A stretch of DNA of 64,000 nucleotides, from positions 1-64,000 of the forward strand of contig JASANE010028221.1 of the NCBI GenBank assembly GCA_030248225.1. The letters are read 5' to 3'. This document shows positions 23,285 through 36,079 of this stretch, piece by piece. The notes under the pieces were generated by a model. The model did not search any database. It was not told the origin of the DNA and saw nothing but the letters and a program-made list of their open reading frames with translations. A program made the position numbers and the translations under genes. Within the stretch, counting starts at the first letter, position 1, and each line of letters starts with the position of its first letter. The DNA comes from Trileptium ribeirensis. Lineage: Eukaryota; Nematoda; Enoplea; Enoplida; Thoracostomopsidae.

Positions 23285-25921
23285 AATGCAAACGAGATAT
23301 AAAACCACATGACTTCCGCGCATATTTAAATTAAGCTAGCTTCGCAGCAACCATGCAAACGAGAAAATAGTCAATCACCGATTGGCAAAGAAAACACAAC
23401 GAAACTCTGCGCAATAAGTATGCAGCGATGCCAGCCAGCCAACCAAAAGAACACAAACAAAACAACACCCGCCAACAAAAACCCGCCAAAAAAACCCAAA
23501 AAGCTAGCCAACCAACCACCAAACGAATACACAAACCACAAAAAACGACAACTTCCCAAAAACTAGCCTACCACCACCAACGAATACAACACAAAGAAAA
23601 CCAACAAGCCCCATAACGAAAAACTTCCCCATATAAATATACCCATATATTAACTAGCGCATACCATACCACCAAACACATACAATACAAACCATCTAAA
23701 AAAACTCAAAAATACTTCCCATAGAAACCCAACCTTTACCACCACTAAACTAAATACAACCACCAACCATAAACTCAACGAATTCATAAATACCTATATT
23801 CATTTAACTACCTCATCCATACCATCCAAACGACAAAATACAACACCACTAAAATAGATCAACAAATACCCCATATTATTTAACTACCTCCACCATACAG
23901 ACTAAACACATATAACACTCAGACCTATCTAAAATAAACTCAACAAATATCTCAGATCAACTATCTACCTATCATCCAACCAAACACAAAATACAAACCA
24001 TCTAAAATAAACTCAACCAATATCTCTATATTAAACTACCTCTATCATACCATCCAAACACATTATAATATCAAACCACTAAAAATAAACTCAACCAACA
24101 CCTCCCCATATAATATCTACCTCTATCATCATCCAAACCATAAATACAAACCATAAAACAAACTCAACAAATATTCCTCATATTATTAACTACCTCTATC
24201 ATACTATCCAAACACATTAAATACAAACACTAAAATAAACTCAACAATACTCCCATAAATAACTACCTCTATTCCATACCATCATAAACACTTATAATAC
24301 AACACCACTAAAATAACTCAACATAATTCTTCAACCATAAATCACCCACCTTCACCCACCAACCAAACACATAAATACAAACCACTAAAATAAACTCAAC
24401 CAATACTTCCATATTAATAACTACCTCTATCCATACCACCAAACACATAAATATCAAACCACTAAAAATAAACTCAACCAACACCACCCATATAATATCT
24501 ACCTCTATCACCACCAAACTCACTAAATACAAACCATAAAACAAACTCAAAAATATTCCCATATATAACTACCTCTATCATACTATCCAAACACATAAAT
24601 ATCAAACCATAAATAAACTCAACCAAATCCACTTCCCATATAATAACTACCTCTATCCATACCACCAAACACATAAATATCAAACCACTAAAAATAAACT
24701 CAACCAACACCTCCCCATAAATATCACCTCTACCATACCACCAAACACATAAATACAACACCACTAAAATAAATAAAATATCCCCATATATAACTACCTC
24801 ATATATACTAAACACATAAACACCAACCACTAAAATAAACTCAACAAATACTCCCATATTTAACTTACTACCTACTATCCAACCAAACACATAAATACAA
24901 ACCACTAAAATAAACCAACCAATACTCCTATATTAATAACTACCTCTACCATACCACCAAACACATAAATATCAAACCACTAAAAAAATAAACCAACCAA
25001 CACCTCCCCATAAATATACCCACCTCTACCACCACCAAACCAAAATACAAACCATAAAACAAACCAACAAATATCCCATATATAACTACCTCTACCATAC
25101 TACCAAACACATAAATACAAACCACTAAAATAAACCAACAATACTCCCATAAAAACTACCTCTACCATACCATCATAAACACTTAAATACAACACCACAA
25201 ATACCAAAATAATTCTCAACCATATTAATCTACCCACCTCTACCACCAACCAAACACAAAATACAAACCACTAAAATAAACCAACCAATACTCCTATAAA
25301 AACACCTCACCATACCACCAAACACAAAATACAAACCACAAAAATAAACCAACCAACACCCCCCATAAATACACCTCAAACCACACCAAACCACTAAATA
25401 CAAACCTATCAAAACAAACCAAAAATACCCATACAAACCACCCACCATACACCAAACACACCACCAATACAAACCAAAAAAACCAACAAACTCCCATAAA
25501 AACACCCACCATACCACATCATAAATCACACAAAAATACAACACCCACAAAAATAAACCAACAACCCCATAAAAACACCCACCATACAACCAAACACAAA
25601 ATACAAACCAAAAAAAAACCAACCAACACCCCCCATAAACACCACACACAAACCAAAATACAAACCAAAAACCCAACAAATACCCATAAAACACCACAAC
25701 ACAAACACAAAAAAACAAACACAAAAAAACCAACAAACCCATAAAAAACACCACCAACAAAAAAACACAAAACAACAAACAAAAAAAACCAAAAACCCAA
25801 AAAAAACACCACAACAAAAAAACAACAAAAACAAAAACCAAAAAAAAAAAAAAAACAAAAAAAACAAAAAAAAAAAAAAAAAAAAAAAACAAAAAAAAAA
25901 AAAAAAAAAAAAAACCCCCCC
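23285..25921. other. A/C-rich degraded tract III inside the satellite (probable artefact)
   Basis: From about 23270 the satellite loses bases. Between 24000 and 25300 G is practically absent, yet the monomer is still legible: CTAAAATAAACTCAAC, then CTACCTCTATCCATACC, then CCAAACACAT, corresponding to CTAAAGGATAAACTCAAC, CTAGCCTTCGTATGCCATACC and GCCAAACGAGTCAT with G deleted. T then fades, only A and C remain, then A alone (to about 25913), and normal satellite resumes abruptly at 25922. Confidence 0.8.
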
Positions 25922-26312
25922 CATGCCATACCATGCCAAACGAGTCATTATTAATAGTCAATGACCTGGTATTGGCTAAAGGATAAACTCAACGGTAATT
26001 GACTTTCCGCTGCATATTTTAAATTTAAGCTAGCCTTCGCATGCCATACCATGGCAAACGAGTTATTATTAATAGTCAATCACCTGGTATTGGCTAAAGG
26101 ATAAACACAACGGTAATTGACTTTCTGCTGCATATTTTAAATTTAAGCTAGCATTCGCATGCCATACCATGCCAAATGAGTCATTATTAATAGTCAATGA
26201 CCTGCTATTGGCTAAAGGATAAACACAACGGTAATTGACTTTCTGCTGCATATTTTAAGTTTAAGCTAGCTTTCGTATGCCATATCCGAGTCATTACTAA
26301 TAGTCATGGCCT

Positions 26313-27500
26313 GGTATTGCTCTGGCTGATGCTATTTTTTGCTTTTGCCAGTCTTTAAACATAGTCCATCCATTGGATAACATGCAGTATAGTAAATACT
26401 AATGGTAGTCTGTCATGCAAATTGCTGCTGCACAAATGATGTCCAACGTAGCAAACGTGCAAATGTAATCAGTACAATCCAATTTTTGCCTTAGGAATTG
26501 TCACAAAATCGCTGTTATACAGCCACCACAAACCTGACATGCGGCACTACCGAAAAATTCTAATGGGCCACTCGACACACTGACTTTGCTTCGCGAAACA
26601 AGTTATAATGGACTTTTACGGTATAATGTCGCCACTGCTTGCAAACTTAGTTCCCCTGCAGCGATGAATCAGAGTACACAGTACAGATCTATCAGTCACA
26701 CTAACACCATATTGCGAAAGCTTATGGCATTATCGACACAGTCCATCAAATTCTTTTCGGGTTAGGGTGCGCTTGGTGCTGTAGTTGCTTGAGTAGATGG
26801 GTGTCACTGACGCTGTCTATCTATTATCGACACAGCGCGACTGACACCATAATTAACAGCTCAAGCGTTGAAGATACAAAAAATAATTGAAACGAACCAA
26901 ATGAACTAAGGTTAAGAAGCCGTTTACTACTATAGTAACAGTGCTCCAATTGCCAGTCTACCAACATACATATGAATGTTCCTGCCCATATAAAGAAAAT
27001 CAGACAAATAGGGTGCCTGCCACACCATTGACAAATGTAAAAAATTGTAGGTACGCCGCTCGTTTCCTCGTACATACGTATACTCCTTTTTGCACGGGCA
27101 CCGCAGCAAAAGCGGTTGTTGTAACTGAAGTTTATTTTTAATCTAGGCAACCGATATTATAAAGAACTTTTTCACGATTATTTATGAAAAGCAACGAGAT
27201 GAGATGTTTCACAACGATGTCTAAAAGTTTTAACAATGCGTACCAGTACTGTCAAAAGGCGTGCACAACCTCCAAAACCCGGTGCAAATTACGATCCCAG
27301 CTACCGCAACCTCACGGGTAAGCCCTCTGCATCGGTAGTTTTTTTGTAGCACCATACACCAGAAAGCTTCGGAGCCTAGAATTCCGCAGGCGCGCTTATA
27401 TCAGGCGTGTTATAGGTGCTGTTCAACTCTTGATCACGTGGTCTATAAGGTATTAACATTTAGATATACCAGGCGGGATGATACTGACACCTAATCACAG
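26313..27500. other. Unique sequence upstream of the secreted-peptide exon
   Basis: Non-repetitive sequence with no recognised gene. It holds the upstream region of the exon at 27603. A minus-strand frame (26824-27150) has no recognisable domain and is probably chance. Confidence 0.4.
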
Positions 27501-27502
27501 GC

Positions 27503-27509
27503 TATAAAA
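27503..27509 (+). promoter_or_regulatory. TATA box of the secreted-peptide gene
   Basis: TATAAAA at 27503-27509 would place transcription start near 27533-27540. The next ATG downstream is the proposed start codon at 27603, with no ATG between, giving a short 5' leader of about 65-70 nt. Confidence 0.55.
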
Positions 27510-27602
27510 TTTTCTTTCACTAGTTTTATATTGCCGTGCGGTTGGAAACTAGCATCCATTTTCGACAGATTATTAAGTAATACAGAAAACGTAAATCATT
27601 CG

Positions 27603-27831
27603 ATGGCTGCAAAATACTGTCATATGTCGTTGCTGTTGCTAGTCTTGGTTATGGTTGTATCAGCAACGTCGAATACCTTATCTGCAATTGATGCAATAGC
27701 TACAACAGCTAAAAGAAACGCTCGTTCAATCTACGAATTATCAAAACGAATCAACAATAATAATGCATATCACTACGAAAAGATTCTTCACTCGCTGAAT
27801 CGAAAAACGTTACGGCAACCCGATGAATTTA
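27603..27831 (+). CDS. First coding exon of a probable secreted peptide precursor
   Basis: The first ATG after the TATA box opens a 76-codon frame. Residues 1-21 form a textbook signal peptide: MAAKYCHM, a hydrophobic core of Leu/Val/Met, then VSA as the likely cleavage site (-3/-1 rule). The remainder is charged and Asn-rich with dibasic sites KR at 37-38, KR at 48-49 and RK at 67-68, the layout of a processed neuropeptide or hormone precursor. After PDEF the DNA reads TTTA/GTAAGT, a consensus splice donor at 27832, so the gene probably continues in a downstream exon; without splicing it would end two codons later at TAA (27837-27839). I do not recognise the family. No acceptor or second exon could be identified. 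Base use is ordinary, unlike the surrounding transposons. Confidence 0.55.
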
Positions 27832-27839
27832 GTAAGTAA

Positions 27840-29230
27840 ATCTTTTATTTTGTACAGTATTTTCTCAATATTTGTGAAACAATACTAAAACCGATTCATA
27901 CTTCCTCTTCAATGCATCTATATATCTGCAAGAGACTGGATCGCAGATTCACCTAGTCAGTTCCAGGTCGCGTCTGTGACTTAGTCATCTAATCACGGGA
28001 CTGTCCGGTGCTGACCTGATTTGATGTAGATGCTCAGTGCACTATCTGCTTTCTTATGCTGAAGATCACAGAAAACACATCTTTAGCCTTCTTCATTGCC
28101 TGGTCGGCCTGCAAACGCAGAATGGAAAATCATACATTGGTAAATTTTCAAACAGAAGCCGATCAGAAACTTAAGTTAAAATAGGTTCGATACAGGGTAC
28201 GTGTTTGTGCGGCTTGGAAACTGAACAGTCCTGAAAAACAGATTTTTCAGGTTATTAGTCTTAGCCGCAGTCTCCTGTGTTATTTATCAATTTCGGTTGT
28301 AGTCTTTTTCCAATGTAGATTGTAGTTCAATGCGCCCCACTTCATATATGGATTTACGCCCAAAAATGGTTAATTCCTTAAAAAGTATACTGGTTCCATG
28401 TTTTGACATTTATTATCGGCCTGCTGGATTAACCAATTCAATTGTACCTACCGCCTAAAATTTTACATAATGTTCAATGTCCACCTCTGCAACAATTGAT
28501 CAGTATGAAGTTATTACAAAACTAATCCCTAAATTTTTAATTCGAAACCCAAAAGGACATATAAACTCTACCCTAAAATGCACAGCTTAGGGGCCTCCTA
28601 ACTCCTCTATGACCAGTATATTCTATTCCACAATTAATTTTGTTGTAATAAAAACAAGCGAAAGCCGTGCCTCCCTCGCTTTGGGTAATCTTCCGAAGCA
28701 AAAACAGTTTTCCACACTTCCGAGTTCCATGTCGCTCGCAGTTCTCTGTGCATTCAATCAATTTCGTTAATCTGTGAATTAGCGTGAACTATGCTGTCCA
28801 AACTAAATTTGCACTAAAACAGTGACAAATGTATATATAACTTGAATATCAAATAACCGTGGCCCCGTCGTCTTAGAATATATAGTCGGTGCCATAATGC
28901 ACAACTATTACCAATTTCATTCCACCAAGGCCAACAGGTATAACAAACATTATGTGTCATGACGTAATATTTTAGAATACACAAAATATGGCGTAGAAAC
29001 ACGGTTACGACCAGATTATCTATCACGAATAATCGAAGGACAGTACAATTTCTAGAAGGCGCAACAATCTTCATAACTATGCTTGATGCAATTAAGACAA
29101 AGCTGACATTTCTACAATTTTGTTGGATATATTGTGTCTATGTTATGGGGAAGTACTGTGCAGTTCAACCAAAAACCACCTTCAAGCGAACAAATTTTTG
29201 GAAAACAGATTAACATAAATATTATGGATG
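27840..29230. other. Probable intron or 3' flank of the peptide gene
   Basis: No recognised gene or repeat. If the donor at 27832 is used, this is intronic. No coding block with a clear acceptor was seen. Confidence 0.35.
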
Positions 29231-29441
29231 CAAGGGCCACTGTAACCGTGAGGGGCGGAAATGAAATGTATGTTATGCCGTTTTCGATATGCAGGTGTTA
29301 GCCTAAGCTAAGGTTTCTATATGGGCCATGTACTAAGCCTAAGCCTAAGTCGGGGGGCAGCCGCTCCCCGAACCCCCGCTCTAAGCTGTTCTTTTTTCTA
29401 ACGTTATAACGTAAGGCCCCTAAAGGTGACATGGGCCCTTG
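29231..29441. mobile_element. Short MITE with 26-bp terminal inverted repeats
   Basis: Left end CAAGGGCCACTGTAACCG...GGGGC and right end (inverted) CAAGGGCCCATGTCACC...GGGGC, total about 211 bp, GC-richer than its surroundings. The interior has AACGTTATAACGTAA and GCCTAAGCCTAAG. Superfamily uncertain, as no matching target duplication is visible. Confidence 0.6.
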
Positions 29442-29904
29442 CAAGTATTAAATTTCATAAATATTTGCATAATCATACGGGGCTAGATTCCTATCTGAAA
29501 ATAAAAGCCGTGATAAATATAAACATAAGTTATTGGATATGTATAATTAATTCATGTTGAAGGTTGTGTGTCCATATATACTAGAATATATACCGCTGAC
29601 AGTGTAGCGGTTAACCTTCTGAACAAAGTACTGCCAATGCCGCAACTACTTATTTGAACATAGTAGCTAGATAAAGGCTTATGCGCGAAGTTGACGGTGT
29701 GTAACACGGTGTGGTTGTTATTCCGTCGACGTAACTTGTTAAATAGTATGAGCTATCCGCATAGATAGATTGTCAAATTGGCAGCTGTATAAACCAAGAA
29801 AGGTGTATTACTGCTTCAAGGCTCTGCGTCACATTATTCAATAAAAATTGTGAGTTCTTTAAAACCATGGTTTTTATTGGCAGTGTCATATGTTGTATAC
29901 ATCC

Positions 29905-30876
29905 CAGGGTTGGGCACCGGAAAAATCAACAGAAAAACTGGTTTTTTCCTACCCTCCGGTAAAAAAAGTGGACACTCAGTATTTTGGAGTCGAAAATAGT
30001 TGGATAACCGTTATGCAATAAAATATTACGCACGTGAGCATATTTACACCCGTTTATACAGCCTTTGAATTTCATGCGTATAATTTATATGGTAGAAATG
30101 GTATAATTATACCTTTAAAGCATCAGCTAAATTCATAATCTTAGCATAAGCATAGCTTGCTTCCTTCACAGCATCAGAAATTTTGCCCGATGGCAAATTT
30201 TAATTAAATAGGCGCGGTACTGAATAAAGCCATGGGATTTGTATCGAGCATATGAAAGCAGTAAACTAGGCAGACACAAGCCAGGCACATATGCCCACAG
30301 GTGGATATAATGGGACGGAGGTTGGTTACCCATAAAGTCAGCCCCCCTCCAACAAAAACCAAGAACCTAGGGCTTGCACCACTTGGTGGTTATCCACCAC
30401 CATCCCACTTTCCGCACCGGTCGGTTTACCTGTGATAAATGCCCGCAGGCATGTATGGCATTTTTACCACGACGGGTAAACTAAATAGAGCGACACTTGG
30501 ATCGTAAACTTAAATTACATACTCTACTGTATTAATGCGCTTCGTTTGATACCAGTTAGTAAGTTTACATATATAAAAGTATGAAGTACTTCCATTATTA
30601 ATTCGAATCAAATAATTTTACGCACCCCTATCGATATAGGCACCGTGTGGTTTTCACATAACCCTGCCCGTTGGAAAGATTCAATTGCCGCTGCACTGTG
30701 TGGTTGCAAATTCTATGTGACATTGCATTTGTAGACATTTTTCAGTAATTAAGACATTGACAATCAACAACGAGATTCAAATTCGTAAAAACTGTGTTTC
30801 CTGCTATTTCCTAACAGGCCAACAAGTAAAACGCTAACAGTAAAATTTGACTTTTTTCCGGAAAAAACCAACCCTG
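29905..30876. mobile_element. Non-autonomous hAT-type element, 972 bp
   Basis: Starts CAGGGTTGGGCACCGG and ends, inverted, CAGGGTTGG then TTTTTTCCGGAAAAA, both hAT-like termini. It is flanked by ATACATCC (29897-29904) and ACACATCC (30877-30884), an 8-bp target duplication with one mismatch, the size expected of hAT. No transposase frame inside. It contains a GC-rich block around 30340-30480. Confidence 0.75.
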
Positions 30877-31140
30877 ACACATCCTATGAACGATGGCTTT
30901 TTATGGTGTCCGTGACGCCATCTAAACAAGCGAACTTTAGTGACTAACACACCATAATTGATGTCGGAAAGACCCTCATTTTTCGAATAATATTTTAGGT
31001 GTGATTGCTACAGATGGCGTGGCAAACTCGCTAGGCGGACATTATAACGTGAATCCAGTGTAATATATTGCTATAGTACTTGTTCTATTCAGTCAAGCAG
31101 GCAAATTCGACATAGCACATCGTCCGGGGGCGTCGAAACC

Positions 31141-31166
31141 GGGGGGGGGGGGGGTGGGGGGGGGGG
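31141..31166. repeat. Poly-G run
   Basis: Twenty-five of 26 bases are G. It could form a G-quadruplex and is also a common place for length error. Confidence 0.9.
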
Positions 31167-32805
31167 AGCGGAGGCCGCAAAATAGGAAACTTAACTGATA
31201 AATGATTATAACAAACTGAATGCAAACGATCGGCCTCCCACTATTGTGTTGCACCACGCCCCAAGTCTGAAGAGCTTGCGACGCTCCTGCATAGACCACC
31301 GCAAATGTCAAATGCGACTGACGTTTCAACGATTTACCGGCACTTGCAAAACTAAAGTCAGTCTTTTTACATTAGAATACATATATAGCTTTGAGCTAGG
31401 CAAAAATTGCCGGTTACAAGTATAAATCATCACCTGCTACGTGCGTTGGTTCTTTTCCATTATTTTCCACAGCCCGATGAGGCGGTTCAGAAAATAATCA
31501 TTTTACCCACATCCGTGAATTTTTTTCGATTTTTTGACGTCCCAATGATTTCCCCTTGGGAAGTCAAAAATTTTTTTCTTCAGAGTATGGTTATATTGGG
31601 CATCCTTCATCTCGGCTTGATGAGAAAAATCTACTGGTATTTTATTGAAATCTACGCCACCATTAGAAAGTTGCAACTGTGTTGTCGTCGCTCTTCGAGG
31701 TTGTAGAAAGTTAAAACGCCTCAAATTTTAGCAACACGCCAACGTTTAGTATTTTTCTACATAACTCTAAACATATATAAGGCTAAAATTGATCTATACG
31801 TTTGGCTACGCGGTGTAATAATAGTTACATTGTTATGCGTCCAAAATGGTTTAAAGTATAAAAGTTCAAAACCCGTGGTTTGAAGTGTGCTGAAAATGAC
31901 TGCAGTATTGCCACGCTGGTGTTGTATTGCACATCATCATAAAAGCTCATCAAGGGCAATTTCCGAACTCTGAAAACTTATATATCTAAATTTTTAAATT
32001 GGTTTAATTGGACATTTTCATTAAACTACCGAAATGTGCATGGATTCTTTATTGTTGTATATAAACGCTTCAAAGCATCTATTATTTTGTCGTAACAGTA
32101 TATATTACACGACTAGTTTCAAATGAAGTGTGCTCTCTCGCTGTGTTCGTGGTATTGAGCGAAATTGATTTCGCTAGGTACTCGAACATCGCTCTCATCA
32201 AAAGAATTATTAACATGATTGAAACATAAGAATAACGTTCCCTTTTAGTAAACCCCAGGCTCTTTAACTGATGCCGTAGTAGAATAGTCAATTAACACCG
32301 GGATGACGAGATTTTTCGACACGCGGAAATTAAGATTACAATGGTAAATTTCAATTGTCGAAGTCCTAAAATTTCCTGTTTGTGAATTTCGAAATGCAGA
32401 ATACAGCAATTCTTGAGAGCATTTTTTCATAGCATCCATTTAGCACTCACTAAATACTGATTATAAAGCAGCTATGTGACTGTGAAATATTAATGCTATT
32501 AATTCTTTGAATTAAACTTTTCTTATTCCTCATAAGTTCCATTAAGGTTTGGGGTGTAACCAGCCCTGAAGGTATGACTCATATGCCACGAGGTCCATAC
32601 AACCGGTGTACCGACGACGCGAGTAAAACTTTAGCACAGATGAGTTAATTCTGAGACAAAATTAGATTATGTGGGGAAGATTTTAAGGAAAAACTAAGAA
32701 AAGTGACGAAAAAATTTGGTTACCCACGGGACTACAACTCACCCCATCCTTCGACGAAGCCATCTACTCCTCTCAGTCAAAGAACCATGGACACGAATGG
32801 CTCTT

Positions 32806-32957
32806 TATCATGGTTATGTTTGTCGAAGAATGGAAATATCGAGCAAAAAATTATGATTTTAAACAAATATCACATAAAAATTTTGCCATGGTTGTTCGTA
32901 GAAGAATGGAAATATCGCCGAAAAATTACGATTTTAAACAAATATCACATAAAGATT
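32806..32957. repeat. 76-bp tandem duplication
   Basis: Two units of about 76 bp sharing GAAGAATGGAAATATCG, then AAAAATTA, GATTTTAAACAAATATCAC. Only two copies. Confidence 0.75.
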
Positions 32958-34701
32958 TTAAAAATAAAAATTAATCTTGGAGAGGTCGCTGATCGTACTG
33001 TTGGATTCTTGCTGAAAAAGTTGCTGACCGGCAGTTTTCCCAGATCGTCAAACAATGAAAAATGCGGCAGGTGTCTTACAGTACCAGACTATGGGGCATA
33101 GCTGAAAAGATGGTAGGCTCCTTTCCATACCCCCTATCCGAGATTCGAAAATCGTTTAACATGAGGCCGACATATTGGCCGGGATAATCGTAGGCCGAAC
33201 GTCTTCCACGGCCATTGCCCAACAGTAGTTGTTAGGCTTCGCTAAATATTTGAACTACGTCCGCTGTTAGCTGAAAACTAACGTCGTAGTTTTGCCACCT
33301 CGTCAAGGGCATCCATGGGCTAACTAAAATTCATTCCGTGCCGTACTTTGACACCACTCTCGTCTAAAAGCTCCGGAGGCTCCCCCATTGGAAAATTTTT
33401 TCAAAAATTGGGGTAATTAGCAATGAAAACGGGAGATCTACCCCTAGACACACCTTCGCCTAATGCTATATATACATAACAGCTAGACTGAGCGCGACAA
33501 TGACGGGATATCGCTTCCCGAATTATAAGCTGGTATTTCTTCCAACCATATATACGACAACATACGGTGTCGCGGTGAAGAACTTTACTTTAGATTTATA
33601 AGACAGCGAGTGAATACCTATCGCTACAACGTTGCTTATCTATAACGCTCTAGCTCAAAACAGTTAGCAAATTACCGTTCGACATACAACTGATAACACA
33701 ACAATAATATAAACTAATACATGCACAAGTGCGTTGACACCACATGACCATGAATTAAAAACAAATTATATATACAAGGTTACGAACTCGTACGTTTTTA
33801 AACAAAATGCGCTGAAAGGAATTATTAGTTCTAAATACCAGCTGTGACCGTTCGAGATATATGGATGAGAACACAATGTCCTATATAGTGAAATAGATAT
33901 ACAAGCTGTGATCGCTTTATTATACAGGTATATAAGAAAATCAGCCTAATGTGAGACGACTCTCAAAGTGAAACACTATAACTGGAGACGAATATTATAT
34001 AAATTTACTGATTACAATTCCATTATCTAGTAAAGTTTTTTCATATTTGAGCAGCAGCATTTTATGCTCAATAAGTGTTTTAAATATCTAAAGCGGTCTT
34101 GAATAATAGCAGTTAATGGGTGGTACCGATTCAATAGCTGCGGTTGTATGCGGGCGAAGTATAAAATCATACATTCTTCCCAAAACTAGTTTTACAATAT
34201 TTTTTGGTATTTACCTCAAGATACGCCATTTACCGTTAATTTTTCCGACACCGGGTGAATGCGAAGGTGCCATATGAGAAAGAGCGGATGCAGGATACGC
34301 ACATATATAAACTTTGTATTCTGTATGGGCATCGATATCGGCATAGCCTGGACGTCTTTTAATGGTTACTTTTAACTGAGTTGATTGTGCATTGTACGTT
34401 TGCATCTGCGTGGTTATGCATGAGTAAACTTAAGCTGCGCCGCCTACCGTCCTCTTTGGACATTATGTACAAAATGTTGTTATAGAACAAATTAATAGTT
34501 TAGCCTAACGCCATTTCCATACTTTTCCGCTCTGCGAACGCTTAGTATCTAATTACAAAAACGTTTAAGTTACGTTAGCTAACACAATGCACCTTTTTAC
34601 ACTTTAACCATAACTGCGTTCTGAAACGCTAAATTAGGTTGCTTGAATTTTAAATTTTCGTTATGCAAACACAATTCTTGATATTCTTAACGGTCTGATT
34701 G

Positions 34702-35526
34702 GTTCGCGAACAGTTCTATGACGTATACAATTCTATGAATTTTGTGTGCGAACAGACTGAGCTTTCTTATGCAAAAAATTGTTCGCCAACCTAAAGTACT
34801 GTTGAGATCAAGCAGTTCGCGAACACACATATATGGCCTAACACTACGTTAATACTAAAATGAATATTAACTATGCGTTTATTGTTCACGAACGTGTGTC
34901 CATAACTAAAATATGTTAAAATAATAATGATCTTGATGAAATTTTAACTAGAAATACGGGAGCCGAATACAATATATCGTTAAAACTGTATGTTTTGTTC
35001 GCGAACATGACATCGTTCGACCATCGATGTGCAAGAGTATTTTGGTGAAAATTACAAGTCAACTTTTTAATATTAACATTTCCTAGTTAAAAGTGTTCGG
35101 GAACATCACAAATTTTTTGCTCGATAAATAGGTGCGTTTGCCTTTACACATAAAAACCTGTTCGCGAACATTGATGTGGTGATATAATACGGGGTAGCGA
35201 ACATTGATCCTATGCTTCAATTAAATTATTCACGAGTAAACTCTCGAAAATATCAAGAGTAATGCAAAAAATTGTTTACGCTTGAAACCCAAGACGTTCG
35301 CGAACATCATATTCGTACGTTCATTGTTTTAATGCTTGCTTTTTCAGCATATATATTAAACTGAAGACGTTCGCGAACACCATATATGAACGTTCCATGT
35401 CTATATACTGGTATCACAGTTCAGTGAAAATAGCCATTGCCAAAATTTGTACTCTTGTTATAATGCATATGGCTGAGCGAATGTGTTGCATATATCTATA
35501 TGTATTGCAATACCTTGTTCGCGAAA
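34702..35526. repeat. Cluster of GTTCGCGAAC palindromes
   Basis: The 10-bp palindrome GTTCGCGAAC occurs exactly at 34702, 34815, 34997, 35160, 35296 and 35369, with near copies at about 34879, 35095, 35184 and 35517, usually followed by AT or AC. Spacing is irregular (73-182 bp) and the sequence between sites is unrelated, so this is not an ordinary tandem repeat. Other single copies lie at 46410 and near 58080 and 58120. It may be a binding-site cluster or scattered remains of a repeat. Confidence 0.7.
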
Positions 35527-36079
35527 CAAAATATGAAACTCAAAAGTAACGCGTTTACGTTCACTAACAAAATCACAAATTCAGAACTATAAACTCCAAA
35601 TTTTCCAGTAAGATGTTTATAAACATTTTCGAAGTAATCAATAAGCGGACATGTTGTTCGTTAACGTTTTGGTACGGTTGACCAAAAGCCATTATTTCTG
35701 TTCTGCGAGGATTTTACCAATTGCTTGTACGCAATACCGAACAAGGTATTGCCAATCGCTAATTTCAAAATAGGATGGTAGGCGACGCAGGTTAAGTTTA
35801 CTCAAGCATTATACTCTCTTTTTGCGAGATTAGATTCCTTACACGAGCGAGCAACAAGCTACAAAGTGGTTAATAGTTGCAAGGGCTCGAGACTCGCTGA
35901 TATAGGATCTAGGTTGGGCTTACGGACGCAGCTAAAGTTTCGTCAATGCTGTTTGATAAATATAAACACAGCAACTCATGCCATGCAAGCGTTAATCGTC
36001 TCGAACTGTATAAACTCTCATCAAAAAATATAATGAAAAAAAGAATTTAACACCTGAAAGAAGCCCGATTAGCTATTGC

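Larger units (their letters stand above)
16510..26312. repeat. 118-bp satellite array
   Basis: Almost 10 kb of a tandem monomer of about 118 bp. Successive TGACCTGGTA blocks fall at 19781, 19899 and 20017. Hallmarks are CTGCTGCATATTTTAAG, AAGCTAGCCTTCGTATGCC, ATACCATGCCAAACGAG and TCATTATTAATAGTCAATGAC. The left part (17050-17760) is organised as a 293-bp compound unit (17051, 17344, 17637). The array has diverged edges near 16510 and 26290 and is interrupted by two degraded tracts. Reading frames in it repeat the monomer and are not genes. It could be centromeric, pericentromeric or a local array; the sequence does not decide. Confidence 0.95.
30877..34650. other. Intergenic; simple repeats, no recognised gene
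   Basis: Holds a G-run at 31141-31166 (broken once by T), a 76-bp tandem duplication at about 32806-32957 (GGAAATATCG core at 32832 and 32908), and a block at 33088-33121 that recurs at 45395-45430. No protein family recognised. Confidence 0.45.

Noticed and set aside
25230..25961. 243-codon Phe/Val/Gly-rich minus-strand frame
   Set aside because: Same cause: G- and T-depleted satellite, not a membrane protein gene.
16510..26312. CENP-B box in the satellite
   Set aside because: TTCG and CGGG both occur in some monomers but are too far apart for the 17-bp box.
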